64,000 bases of DNA from contig CAXIPT010000016.1 of the NCBI GenBank assembly GCA_964030475.1, forward strand, positions 1-64,000, read 5' to 3'. Shown piece by piece: positions 22,631 through 32,984 of this stretch. This DNA comes from Tethya wilhelma. Taxonomy: Eukaryota; Porifera; Demospongiae; Tethyida; Tethyidae. The translations under genes were made by a program, and so were the position numbers. Position 1 is the stretch's first letter. Each line of letters begins with the position of its first letter. The notes under the pieces were generated by a model. The model did no database searches and was not told the DNA's origin. It saw nothing but the letters and a program-made list of their open reading frames with translations.

Positions 22631-22975
22631 CAGTGGCATAGCCAGGATTTGAGAAAAGAGGGACACGAAGTGCGGCGAAAATTTTGTGCGACCGGAAACC
22701 ACACCCACTTAATTAGCTAAATTTAGCCCCTCCCATTCATTAAATTGAACCGCAGCACGCGCTCGCTAGATCGAAAGCTCTCTAACGTTTTGTAGCAGCA
22801 AAAAGAAAGCTTTTAAAAGTTGTTTTGTATTGAATTCTGGCCAAAGATGACTGTTAAGCAGCGTTGCTAAAGTAAGTGCACGAAAGAATAGCGCATTATA
22901 ATACCAAAGTGTAAATTTCGCGACTGAAAAAAGGGGGGGCAAATGCCCCCTGTGCCCTCCCTGGCTACGCCACTG
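22631..22975. mobile_element. MITE (hAT-like, 345 bp) in the hAT N-terminal coding region
   Basis: The TIRs are CAGTGGCATAGCCAGG and, reversed, CAGTGGCGTAGCCAGGGAGG. The 5-bp direct repeat TCTGA flanks it (22626-22630 and 22976-22980). Removing the MITE and one TCTGA restores the reading frame through the codons SASEYGG of the host transposase. This is strong evidence for the insertion boundaries. Confidence 0.85.
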
Positions 22976-23999
22976 TCTGAGGCTGAAAGATTGTCAGATT
23001 CAAACATGGATTGGCTTGAAAATGTTGACTTTGGGAACAAAGAGTCCACTGATTTGACGTCAGACCAAGACAGTGTGTGTGACCTTGAGTGTGACCTCCG
23101 TACATCACTGTGTGCATCTACGCTGGTGCTCTCTTTCTCTAGTTTTGAATGTTTGGTAAAAATAGGTTCTTTAGGGGACATTTCACTATCAGAAAGTCAT
23201 GGGGGTGACTCTCCTATCCTAGCTTTCTTACTAGTAGAAGGACTAAAGTAGTTAGTTATGAACTCATGGCTTAACTTGCACCAGGTGTTCACTCACGTGA
23301 GCAATGGATTACGTAATTTAAATTTAACCGTTAGGGGGGCGCAGCACCCTGGTACCCGGCCTTAGGGGAAACACTGATGCCTTTTGGAAGTTATTTTAGC
23401 TAACAATACACAAATATAATAGACACACTGAATTATGTTCAGCCTGGTGATTCACAGTTTCAGCTGTCCGTTCCCTACTGAAGAGCTGAACACAGAGAAC
23501 GACATGATAGGACAGCACTGCATGCTGCAATAGATTCCAAATAACGTGCACTTGAATATGGAAAGGGTTGTTAGGCTAGAACAATGCATGTTTAGAAATT
23601 AATGGCCGCCATATGGAGAAGGCACTTTTCGCCTTGTATCTAGCGACTCAATAAGAGATACCAAAAACCGATGGCAAAAGCGACTGTCCCCAAAGAAACC
23701 AAGTTTGTTCAATCAAGAATCAGCTTCTAAAAGTGAATAGTCTCTGAGAAAAGTTGAGCCAAGATAGAAGAAGAAGATGGAGAAAATTGGAGGTTTGGCA
23801 TATTTTAGTTTAGTACTTTAGCGATGGTTTTAGGCCATGTTTTTGGGCTCATTAGACAGAGAAAGAGCTAAATAGTAGCTTGAGAAATCTATTAGTGCCA
23901 AGCGCTCAGCTTTTGCGGAGTTATTCGCGTGAATATTTGTATTGCGCTAATGGGCCATCCGTGCGATTCCTATGTACCCAGTACTATACCGTACTGGGA

Positions 24000-24374
24000 A
24001 TTAAGACTTAAACTACCTCCCATCCTCCACCTCACATCTAATGGGTAGGTGTTGCTTACAAAGACACACTACCATTGTCTAACCCCAAACACAGCGCAAC
24101 AAAAGCCTTTCCCAGCATAACTCAGCACATTATTGGGCATGCACAAGACTTGCTGAGGTACAAAATGTGAAATTGATTCACAACCAAACACAAGAGAAGT
24201 CACTCTACACACTTTACACAACCCAAGCACATGACATTATTCAGCATTGGTTCCATCCACACATATGCAACTACACAGTAGGCATACATGTATCCCCTCG
24301 TGAATGAGCAACGCACCTAAACTCAACACAAACAAAAGCTAATTACTTTGCACTTTGTACACAACCAACATATA
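24000..24374. other. No gene recognised
   Basis: Sequence between the hairpin end of I-4 and the next MITE. Rich in short CACA words; no frame, repeat or palindrome that I can name. Confidence 0.5.
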
Positions 24375-24733
24375 CAGGGGCATAGCTGGCATTGGGCTTG
24401 AGGGCTCGAGCCCCCCCGCCCTTTCTTGCTGACGAGAAGTAGAATTATTACCAATTATTAGTAATTTTTTTTGTAAACGATGCCTCTGTCAGTAGCAAGC
24501 CCATACAAAATAGATGGCTGACACTTCTTACATTGGTAGTTGTCATTTCTACCGCTTATTTCCAAGCTACTAGCTCCTTGATTCGTACTGGACTGCACTC
24601 GTGAACGTTAACAAAAGGTCGGAAAACCGATGATGTGCACTAATTAGTGGGCATGGCCCCTAAAATTTTCACATGCTCCATGGGCACAACACATTCAGCC
24701 CCCCCATTCTTTATAATCCTGGCCACGCCCCTG
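24375..24733. mobile_element. hAT-like MITE, 359 bp
   Basis: The left end CAGGGGCATAGCTGG and the reverse complement of the right end CAGGGGCGTGGCCAGG form imperfect TIRs. Poly-C stretches (AGCCCCCCC) lie near each end. A target duplication is not evident. Confidence 0.65.
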
Positions 24734-24992
24734 ATACATGCATGTATTCAGTCCACAATAAGGAATCTAAGCAGATGGGCATACCCCTGATGTGCAACAA
24801 TGTCATCACACATGCAAATCTATCAGTATATGTATAGCTGCCAATGTAAATTTAATCACAAAAATATGCAAGAGTAGGAGCGATTATGAAACTATAAACA
24901 GTACTCATATTGTATACAACTACATAGAGGGAACATTTACCCAGATAATCTTGCTCACTCCATGCACATTCCTTGGCTCAAACAAAATTAAT

Positions 24993-26048
24993 ACAAGTAA
25001 AAAAAAACATTGGAAATATAATGAGACACATGAATGGCTAAATGGTAAAAAGAATGCAAACAAGTTGGAATACCTGTTAGAGTGTGTGCAGAATTCTTCC
25101 TGTATGGGCTGCATTTAAAAATCTCCTTATTGAGTCTCTCATTTTGCCCACAGGAAGAATTCCTTACACAATCTAACAGCCATTCCATCTTGTTTGTGTT
25201 CTTTTAGATTTAGCCATTTCTGTGTCTCATTACACTTCCAATGTATTTTTTACTTGTTTGTTCTCATTTTTCCATATTTCTACAAATTACATTTGAGTTG
25301 GTGTGTGTAGCTAACTACTGAGCTAGTAGTCTGGCAAGCCCGACTCACTGAGCCAGCGGCGGGCAGCTGAGCTGGTAAGTCACAAGTTGTGTAGCCTGAA
25401 GTGAAACACACATCTCTGCCATTCGGAGGCAGGAGCTGTATCATAACTGTCATTCTATAATTATGTTATGATAATCAAAGTCCTGATTCATCTCTTAAGA
25501 AGAGCAACCAGGTATCACAAAATAGTTATAGGCAACTTCAGTGCATTTAATTCCAAATAATGCACACTTTGGTGTGTGGAAAGGGTCATCAATTTGAATT
25601 TTCTAGAAGCTAATGAATTATGCATGAGTGTAGAAATTAATGGCAGCCATAATAAATTATGGAGGAGGCACTTTTCGCCTTGTATCTAGCTACTCAATGA
25701 GAGGTGCTAAAAACCGATGGCAAAAGCGACTGTCCCGGAAGAAACCAAGTTCATTCATTCAAGAATCAGCTTCTAAAAGTGAATAGTCTCTGAGAAAAGT
25801 TGAGCCAAGATAGAAGAATAAGAAGATGGAGAAAATTGGAGATTTTGCATGTTTGTGTTTGTTACTTTAGCGATGTTTTTAAGCCATGTTTTTGGGCACA
25901 TTAGAATGGTAATATAAAGAGCTAAATAGTAGCTTTAGAAGCCTTTTAGTGCTAAGCGCTCAGTTTTTACAGTTATTCGTGTGAATATTTGTATTGCGCT
26001 AATGGGCCATCCATGCCATTCTTGTGTACCCAGTACTACTGTACTGGA
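24993..26048 (+). mobile_element. Family I foldback/hairpin element, complete copy I-5 (1056 bp)
   Basis: It starts ACAAGTAAAAAAAAACATTG with a foldback to about 25256 (inner stems CCTGTTAGAGTGTG and CAATCTAACAGCC, loop near 25120). It continues through the shared core (AGTTGAGCCAAGATAGAAGA near 25800) and ends at the terminal hairpin CCAGTAC-TACT-GTACTGG near 26048. Both ends are present. The flanks AATTAAT and AATGCTT show no clear duplication. Confidence 0.8.
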
Positions 26049-26215
26049 AATGCTTAATTACCATTAGACGTTAACACTTAGATCATTTCAAATTGCTAGA
26101 AGAAAGACACTAACGATAAAAATCAGGAAATGCCTTGTATGATACAATACACACAGTATTTGCAGACAAAATTGTATAAACTACACCATTTACCAGTTAC
26201 ACAAAATCTCAGAAG

Positions 26216-26587
26216 CATATAAACAAAATTACACTTTAAATTCAAATGTAACCATAATTAGAGTTCAAAGTACACATCCACTGGCATTGATTTGCTGCAT
26301 CCTTCCACATCCTCTGTGCAGCAGTGGACAGCAAAGTCAGCTCAAAATGTCACCTCAATGACTTTTACTCTATGAAACTTTACATGCGATGTGGCTGCCT
26401 ATAAGTGCTCAGAAATTTGTGACCTGTCAAGCGAAAACCTGACGTTTGGGAATTTCCGTAAATTTGAGTTAGCTGTCCACTGCTGCACAGAGGATGTGGA
26501 AGGATGCAGCAAAACAATGCCAGTGGATGTGTACTTTGAACTCTAATTATGGTTACATTTGAATTTAAAGTGTAATTTTGTTTATAT
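26216..26587. repeat. Inverted duplication, arms about 120 bp
   Basis: Left arm 26216-26332 and right arm 26467-26587 are reverse complements with few mismatches; key words are CATCCACTGGCATTG / CAATGCCAGTGGATG and CCACATCCTCTGTGCAGCAG / CTGCTGCACAGAGGATGTGG. The spacer holds the start of the repeat at 26418. The right arm lies within that repeat and is absent from its sister copy at 33348-34256, so the inverted copy arose later. Confidence 0.8.
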
Positions 26588-26746
26588 GCCTTCTCAGAAA
26601 GTGCATATCAAAATTTGATGCGCATAGCTAGAGTAGTTTTCCAGGTATAGCTGTTGCAAGCAGCCTTGCCTCCACTCGTGGCTCCCTAGAAAAACGGCTG
26701 TAAACTTGTTGCTAGGTAAGTCCGTATACTCTCCGTATCATATTAA
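26418..26746 (+). mobile_element. Family D TIR element, truncated copy
   Basis: TGTGACCTGTCAAGCGAAAA starts it. It shares CTTCTCAG, CATATCAAAATTTGATGCGC and GTTGCTAGGTAA with the complete copy at 33348-34256. The right TIR is absent; homology stops after CCGTATCATA. Confidence 0.7.
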
Positions 26747-26922
26747 TGCACCTATCAATGTAATGCCCCACCCCCTCTCCCACTCTTACGTGGGGCATGG
26801 TAGGAGAATTGACGTCGAGACTGGTCCCCAGTGAGGGGCATTTGATATTTCCGTCCACTATTTGTTGTATGTTCTGCATATGTACATGTACGGATTCTCT
26901 CCACGTGCTGAGTTTTTAAACT

Positions 26923-28637
26923 ATGGAGACTGACGCTAGGGCTACTGCCGCAGCTGATGCTGCCACTCACACTACTACCACTGTCTCTGACACTGCTCAA
27001 AACTCAAGTACGCCTACAGAGACCAGGAAAGTGCTTGTTCACCTTGGTGCAAACAGTCGTGTGGTGACATTGATCGATGCTGATTTGAGAACAGCTATTT
27101 TGCAGACCTTTCACGATGTTCCTTGTGTACAGGAGGCATCTGGTTTTGTGATCCAGATAAAGGACGCAGATTGGGGGGAGTTTATAGATTTAGAAGAGGG
27201 CCAGAAGATCTCAAACCGCTCTGTGTTGAAGGTTGTACCCCAGGTAAATAGTAGTTTTTGATTTTTATATTGAAAAACACAAGTCTCATCTGAATGACTA
27301 TGTCCAAAAAGATACACCAAATACACATTTTATTTTGTTTGAAATATAGACTCAAACTGCTACTGACCATCCTTCACCTGTTGCTGAAGAGTCGGCTCAG
27401 GTGAGTTTGATATTCAGGCTATGTACATGACTGTACATACTACTTTGAACTCTGCTCTTATCTTGTAGCCAAGTACACAGAATTCAAGCACCGAGTTCCT
27501 TGCTGCCCCAAGTGAGTGTGTATTTGCATGCATATGTCCACCTCATGTTTGTGGCATGAACATGTACTTGAGTAAACTATAAACATGCAATCTAGTGGGC
27601 AGGTTTAGACTTGTTTTTTTTTTTTTAACCCTTTCTTTAATAATTGCTTTGATGTTTAGGTCCAAACAACACTTGTTGCTTCTGGTGATGGAACAATGCA
27701 GGTTTCTTCAAATCTTGCAATGGTAAGCCTGTTTACACACATCTGTAATAAGTCCAATGTCCATTCATTTTTCCCCGAGTGAGTCTCTCTCTTCCTCTCT
27801 CTCTCTCCCTGTGTGTGTGTGTGTGTGTATGTGTGTGTGTATGTGTGTGTGAGTGACATTTTCATTTTGCCATGTATATTATTGTTTATAAATGCAGTGT
27901 AATGCTGGCCCTAGCCATCCCCTCAGCCAAGAGTACATAAAACAAGAAGCCAAGATATATGGTCGAAAAAATCCATCAAGGAAGCTTACCCGGTATCAAG
28001 AAGAAATTAACTCAGCAGCAGTGGATTTAGCTACTCAAAATCCAAATCTCCTTCGCAAGGAAGAAAGGCAACAGCTGCTAGATCTTGCACGTAAGAAAGT
28101 GAATGTGTATTATGACTTCAAAATAGGAAAAAGTCATTCAAAGAAGCTAGGAAACGCCCCAGCACCCAAACGTCCCAAAACTTCTGAAGGTTTAAGATCC
28201 AAACATTGGTTGTATACCGCGTGTACAAATTTATTTGCGCACGCATAAGGAACTAGATGGAAGCTGAAAAGCTACCTTCGCTTGTCACTTCAGCTATTGA
28301 GTCTGCATTCTCCTCCGGACATAGACTGTCATGGAAAATCCAGGAGAACCATTCTGGTTTGCTGATACAGCTTGTCTGGAAATCCAGCAAATTGCGAAGC
28401 AGAATGGTGGGCTCTAATTTGACTGCCTTTCAGGCTAAAAAGGCTCCTTCTCGTAAGAGTAGAGATGCTGAACGTCTGAGAAGATTTAATGCAGCGAAGG
28501 TCTCCGAGTCTCAAAAACTCCAGGCTGCTATGAATGATTCCTTACCCTCTTCTGCTGCCGCTGTGAATACTGAACCAGTGGTGAATAGTGATCACGAGGG
28601 CTCCCCACTGATTTTGAATTCTTCCTCTAAATCTTAA
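26923..28637 (+). CDS. Five-exon gene, ubiquitin-like N terminus, function unknown
   Basis: Exon 1 (26923-27243) starts at ATG (METDARATAAADAA) and encodes a domain reading like a ubiquitin fold: KVLVHLGANSRVVTLIDADL, then DWGEFIDLEEGQKISN. Further exons with good splice signals and phase 0 are 27350-27400, 27660-27722 and 27898-28189. The fourth carries RKLTRYQEEINSAAVDLATQ and a basic patch KRPKTSE. An intron 28190-28293 (phase 1, TTCAG acceptor) joins it to the last exon 28294-28637, with LSWKIQENHSGLLIQLVWKS and a basic SRKSRDAERLRRFNAAK stretch. A possible extra exon, 27469-27511, would shift the frame. The layout resembles multicopy animal genes linked to transposons, but I do not recognise a named family. 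No internal stops, so possibly intact. Confidence 0.5.
27811..27851. repeat. (TG)n microsatellite in an intron
   Basis: TG repeats with TATG interruptions, preceded by a CT-rich tract, inside the intron before the exon at 27898. Confidence 0.95.
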
Positions 28638-28775
28638 ACACAGTGTGGACCATGTATGCATGCACGCATGTAATAATAGTGTTAAGTTTTAGTTGATGCA
28701 TGTTTAACATTATACACGTTAATCTGCACATCCATACATGTCTATAGGCAAAACTGTTAATCTCTTGAAGGATGC

Positions 28776-29295
28776 ATGATGTCAATTACGAAGAGATGAA
28801 TTCTTTGCTACCAGATATCAATGATCAGAATTCCATTTCAAGGTACATATGCATATATATAATCAATATTATTGCATGCGTGGGCATGCATGCTTTAATT
28901 TTATGTTCATACATGGCGGTGTATTAACTTATTTTTGCATGATGTGCATTCATACAGACCTAACTGGATTGAAATTTTTGGTCAACGTTCCCATCACTCA
29001 TGCAGATTTTGTTCACTATAGCTGGCAGGATGATGATGATTTGCCCCTCTTTGGCAGAATTACTCACCTAATGGTAGTTGGAAATATTCCCCTGCTAAGT
29101 TTAGATGTGTACAAAACGGAAGGAATAAACAGTCACTTGTCTACATATTCAATTATGCATACACACTCAACCAAAATTGTTTTGTTGTCCACTCTGTTTA
29201 ACTGTGAAATTTATTATAGTCACATGTGCCCAGGAGACAGAAGACTGTACATTGTCATGAGAGCACATGTTCCTAACACAAACATATCATTGTAG
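28776..29295 (+). CDS. Conserved-looking 3' exon(s), unknown protein
   Basis: A reading frame with non-random composition ends at 29295: NVPITHADFVHYSWQDDDD, LPLFGRITHLMVVGNIPLL, LDVYKTEGINSHLSTYSI and YIVMRAHVPN. An acceptor-like CATACAG lies at about 28958, and upstream sequence near 28776-28841 (NYEEMNSLLPDINDQNS) ends in AAG/GTACAT, so an intron may join them. The style resembles the C-terminal domain of transposon-associated multicopy genes in fish and cnidarians. It may be the end of the gene at 26923 or of a separate gene. No function can be assigned. Confidence 0.35.
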
Positions 29296-29399
29296 ATTTA
29301 TTGCCGATGGACAAATTAAATTAAAATTTTTAAATCCTTTTTACATACAAGCTACGTATTATACTGTATACACCTCAAAATGTAGACTATAACTGCCAA

Positions 29400-30250
29400 T
29401 TTTAGTTACTATAATAATAATTATTATATTCTAACAACGATCGTGGCATCGGATACATGCATCTCATAATTACAGTAAGTACATGTTACAATAACATAAT
29501 AGTACATAGTCACATTTTAGCCATTTATAGATGTCACTCTGACATATATTAATAATTATAATTACAATGAATGATGTTACATAAACTAACTACACAAGTT
29601 TACTTAGTACATGCAGCTGCATGTGTTAATAACAAACAGCATGTCATAATTACAGTAATTGCCATGTTACAATAACATTAAACTATAACAGTATTACAAT
29701 AACACAGTAAACTGTTACAGTAGCGATTCGCACGCCTGACATAATTGTTATAATAATTGTGATATACGTGGATTAACTACTAATATGTTAAAGCAACACA
29801 CAGAATTTCATAATTACAGTATACTTCTACGTTACAATAACATTAATATTAAAGTAAGAATGTTATAATAGCATAGTAAACTGTTAAAGTAACCATACAC
29901 ATGTCATTCTAACATACTAATACACATAATAATAATATTAAAGTAAGAATAATACACATAATACATAATACACATAATAATAATACATAATAATAATACA
30001 TAATAATAATAATAATACATAATACACATAATAATAATATTAAAGTAAGAATGTTATAATAGCATAGTAAACTGTTAAAATAATAATACACATGTCATTC
30101 TAACATACTAATGTTAGAATATTATATTATGTTAGAATAAATTTTGTATGTTGGTAGAGCATAAAGAGAAAACTATATATATATGTGATAATAACAGAGT
30201 ACCATTGTTAGCATGATTTATGAATGTTACGACGACATATGCTTGTTACA
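29400..30250. repeat. AT-rich minisatellite-like region
   Basis: Words such as GTTACAATAACAT, CATAATTACAGTA and ACACATAATAATAAT recur many times. A longer unit with GTAAGAATGTTATAATAGCA and AGTAAACTGTTAAA occurs at about 29850 and again about 30045, then CATGTCATTCTAACATACTA twice. Unit boundaries are irregular. No coding potential. Confidence 0.75.
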
Positions 30251-30839
30251 ATGACTATCAATCATAATAAATTCGTCACTATAACAAACCAGTTTTTTCT
30301 GTGTGTCGAGCTGTATTTTATGGTATTCGTACAGAGACAGACAGAGTGCAGCAATACATGAGAGATCATAGTTGTTGAACAAGCATACAATCAGTTTTGT
30401 ATACGGTTGCTGCTAAAAAGGTGTGTGAAACATATATCTGCTTTAGGCTAGTGTATGGGGTCCATTACAACCTATTCAACACGATTAAGGCAAAGTTTGT
30501 AGATGGTGTACTCTTAAACCAGCATGGTCGTCTGGGGATTGGTCAAGAAAGTGCTGAGAAGATACGACTAGTTAGTTGGCTTCAGTTGTTTGTGGAAAAA
30601 ATTGGAGACAAAATGCCCTCATGTACAGATGTACAATTACCATCTTGTCTAACCAAACTTGATGTATATATGCATTGGCAGTTAACGATGTAACTCAAGG
30701 GGGGCTCACATGTTGCAGCCAGTCCACATTTTATAGTGTTTGGTCCTCGGAATTTCCCCATGTTAAAATTCCCAAGGTACAGTGTAATTTTTTTTTGCAT
30801 GCGTGCTGTGTGAATCAGGCAAATAGCTGTCAACAGAAG

Positions 30840-30974
30840 CCTTAGAAGCCTTAGAGTTAGAAGCCTTTTTAGTGCTAAGCGCTCAGTTTTTGTAGAGTTA
30901 TTCGCGTGAATATTTGTATTGCGCTAATGGGCCATCCGTGCCATTCCTGTGTACCCAGTACTACCGTACTGGGA
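30840..30974 (+). mobile_element. Family I element fragment I-6 with terminal hairpin
   Basis: Only the last ~130 bp are present: GCTAAGCGCTCAGTTTTTG, GCGTGAATATTTGTATTGCG, CCATTCCTGTGTA and the terminal hairpin CCCAGTAC-TACC-GTACTGGG. It interrupts the PHD-finger gene. Confidence 0.75.
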
Positions 30975-32400
30975 AAAATGGAACAAAACAGGAAGCTCAG
31001 AAATATATACAGCAAGTGTTGTAACAGAAAATACATCACTCAAGGAAGTAGTTCCAGCATCAGTTCTGTGCGAAGAAAAGTCAATTTGTTCATATAAAAG
31101 AAAACACTTGCTACAGCATTTTGAAACTCCTCCAGCCAAACAGATTGCTAGAAGTAAATCACATTCACCAGCTATATTTCGGTATCGTCACTCTGGATAA
31201 TGAGGCTGTATTATGTGATCTTCAAGAGCACCCACTAGCAATTAATTGGCAAGGACCACAATGTTCCAGGCTCGAATTGTTGCCAAATTGTTAAAGAATT
31301 TGCCAGAAAATCCAACATTGACACTGAAAGGTTAGACGGAAGGATACCAGGAACCAGAAGTAGAATGAGGAAGAGATTGTATACATGGGGGAGAAATCTC
31401 GATCAGCAGCAACTCGTCCCACAGCCATTTCAATCAAAGAATCATGGAGGGAAATGGTTAAAACAGGAGAAATATCACTCCATGGGTGTTCCATGTGTAC
31501 CTTTTACTGTCAGGGTGCATCATTGTTGATGGTAATTTTGAAAAAAAAAAGAAATTGTCATCATAGGTTGTAAATTCTACTGAAAGAAGTTCGAGAGTTA
31601 GCTAGGCATGCAGGAGGTCATGTGTTTTGAACAGGGACAGTAAGATTGAAACAATGTCAGAGGAAGAGCTCAGAATGCAAAATGAAAACTCATTTCAAGC
31701 TGATTCAACTTAGGAATGTCAGTATGGAGAAACTACGATACATCTTTATCGTGGAGCCGACTCCACTGAGCAACAGGAGATGAGTGAGAAGTTACTCATT
31801 TTTCTCAAGGGTTCCAGAGCAAAGAAGGAACTTCTCCGTGAGCAAGAACCTACATTGTATGAAGAGTTCCAGTTGACTTGGTGTGTCAGGAATAACCATA
31901 TGGTGCGTGGTCTACCATCATACATTTTTTTCCTCGTGTGTTGTTATGAGAAGGGGTGCCCACACCCACAGTGCATGCATGGTCCACCTCCTACTACTAA
32001 GACATGGTACCCTGGAGGTCCTTTAGTATCTCAACTTCCCCTACCCTTTCCAGACCCTGACCGTCCATGGGGTGGAACTGATTGTGCCACTTGCAAAGGG
32101 TTTTGTTGTGGACACTACAAGATTGTAATGGTGACGTGCAGTAACCACACAGCCTCTTTGATGTCAAAACCACCATGAGTTGTACTTAAGGAAGAATTCA
32201 CTAAGAAAAAGAACATCCCAGATTTGGATAGTATTGCGAAACAAGTGCTGTTGCCAACTGAAGAGTGCCGAATTTGGCTGGACCATTTGCAAACCTTTTT
32301 GGACAATCGTCGTCGAGGAGCACAAAAAGCTGCTGTTACTCGAAGGGCTAGAAGACATGTGCAGGTACTATTCAAGTAGAGACCCCTCAATCACAGGTAT

Positions 32401-32440
<40 letters not shown>
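32401..32440. repeat. (GT)n microsatellite in an intron
   Basis: Pure GT tract in the last intron of the PHD-finger gene. Confidence 0.95.
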
Positions 32441-32441
<1 letters not shown>

Positions 32442-32984
32442 ATCATTAATGTTTTCCTATCAATAGATTTCCTCAGCATCCCATGTGTCAGATAGTGAAC
32501 AGGAGTATTTCTGTGGTGGCTGTGGAGTACAGTATGAGAAGGAAACTGAAGAGTCTGAGCTATGGATACAGTGTAGTCTCTGTGAAGCTTGGTACCATGG
32601 AGTATGTGAAGGCTTAACCTCAGCAACTATTCCCTCAGAAGATGAAGAGTATCTATGTCTCAAATGCAGAATGTAGCTTTTTTTTATTTTGTAACAAAAA
32701 ATGTACCTAAACACAACACAATATTATTACTTTGTTCTATACAAACAAGATAAATAGTAAAAAAAAAAGGGGGAAAAGAATGTTTCAGCAAATCTCTTGT
32801 GTCAAGACAAGGGATGCAGTAGGGATACAATGGGGATTTGACAGAAAACCAATGCCCCGAATAGGGGGAATTGATATTGTGGTTAGTCAAATCCCCCACT
32901 ATTCCCGACCCTGTGATGGGAGGGGGGGGGGCATTACATTGATAGGCGCATTATGTCCACTTCTCACCTTCTTTTTTCTAGTGT

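Larger units (their letters stand above)
19500..23181 (-). pseudogene. hAT transposase (ZNF862/KIAA1586-like), decayed
   Basis: The N-terminal segment starts at 23181 (MSPKEPIFTKHSKLEKES). It continues, after removal of a MITE at 22631-22975, into YGGSLYIRRGKHKIGYNSEW and the zinc-finger-like CGMFCRLCRKHYVTACN. Then come IGLMCDESSDISVTKELIL, GFGSDGANVMVGSVSGVATR, IHCINHRLAL and the REASERSDPTALGLATL block. Near 20230 PVTLPVSNADSKRGFSC is the dimerisation motif, interrupted by the MITE 19657-20184. The gene resumes with a segment like LRNCLMDTLLRIS and ends about 19500. Multiple frameshifts and a large loss between 20880 and 21700 make it inactive. Confidence 0.8.
19228..23376 (-). mobile_element. 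hAT transposon inside I-4, itself split by two MITEs
   Basis: The TIRs are CAGTGATTCCCCTA at 19228 and, on the other strand, CAGTGTTTCCCCTAAGG starting at 23376. The host on both sides is family I sequence (GAGCAGAGAAC to the left, ATGCCTTT to the right). No clear 8-bp duplication remains. It carries a minus-strand transposase pseudogene and two nested MITEs (19657-20184 and 22631-22975). Confidence 0.75.
18911..23999 (+). mobile_element. Family I element copy I-4, split by a hAT element
   Basis: The foldback (inner stems TTGTCAGATTGAGCAAG and CTTGCTCAATCTGACAA) occupies 18911-19146. The element continues to 19227 and, after the 4.1-kb hAT insertion, from 23377 to the terminal hairpin CCCAGTAC-TATACC-GTACTGGG ending near 23999. 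The outermost part of the left arm is missing because copy I-3 abuts at 18910. Apart from the hAT it is a nearly full-length family I element. Confidence 0.75.
30397..32676 (+). pseudogene. PHD-finger gene of a multicopy, transposon-like family
   Basis: Pieces in order: an N-terminal block (KAKFVDGVLLNQHGRLG, SWLQLFVEKIGDKMPSC, LPSCLTKLDVY); after a nested family I fragment, degraded blocks (SIKESWREMVKTGEISLHG); then SRAKKELLREQEPTLYEEFQ, WYPGGPLVSQLPLPFPDPDR and CATCKGFCCGHY (Cys-rich). Next, in another frame, come LDSIAKQVLLPTEECRIWLD and NRRRGAQKAAVTRRARR. An intron 32365-32466 (phase 0, carrying a GT microsatellite) leads to the last exon with a PHD finger: CGGC, WIQCSLCEAWYHGVC and YLCLKC. 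The block order is that of large repeated gene families in cnidarians and sponges. Several frame breaks make this copy a pseudogene. PHD fingers bind histone H3 tails; its role here is unknown. Confidence 0.6.

Noticed and set aside
24375..24733. A hAT target duplication around this MITE.
   Set aside because: The 8 bases on each side (AACATATA and ATACATGC) do not match, so only the TIRs are claimed.
27469..27511. An additional exon in the gene at 26923, with good splice-like borders.
   Set aside because: Its 43-nt length would shift the frame and give an early stop in the next exon; skipping it keeps phase 0. It may be an alternative exon but I left it out of the model.
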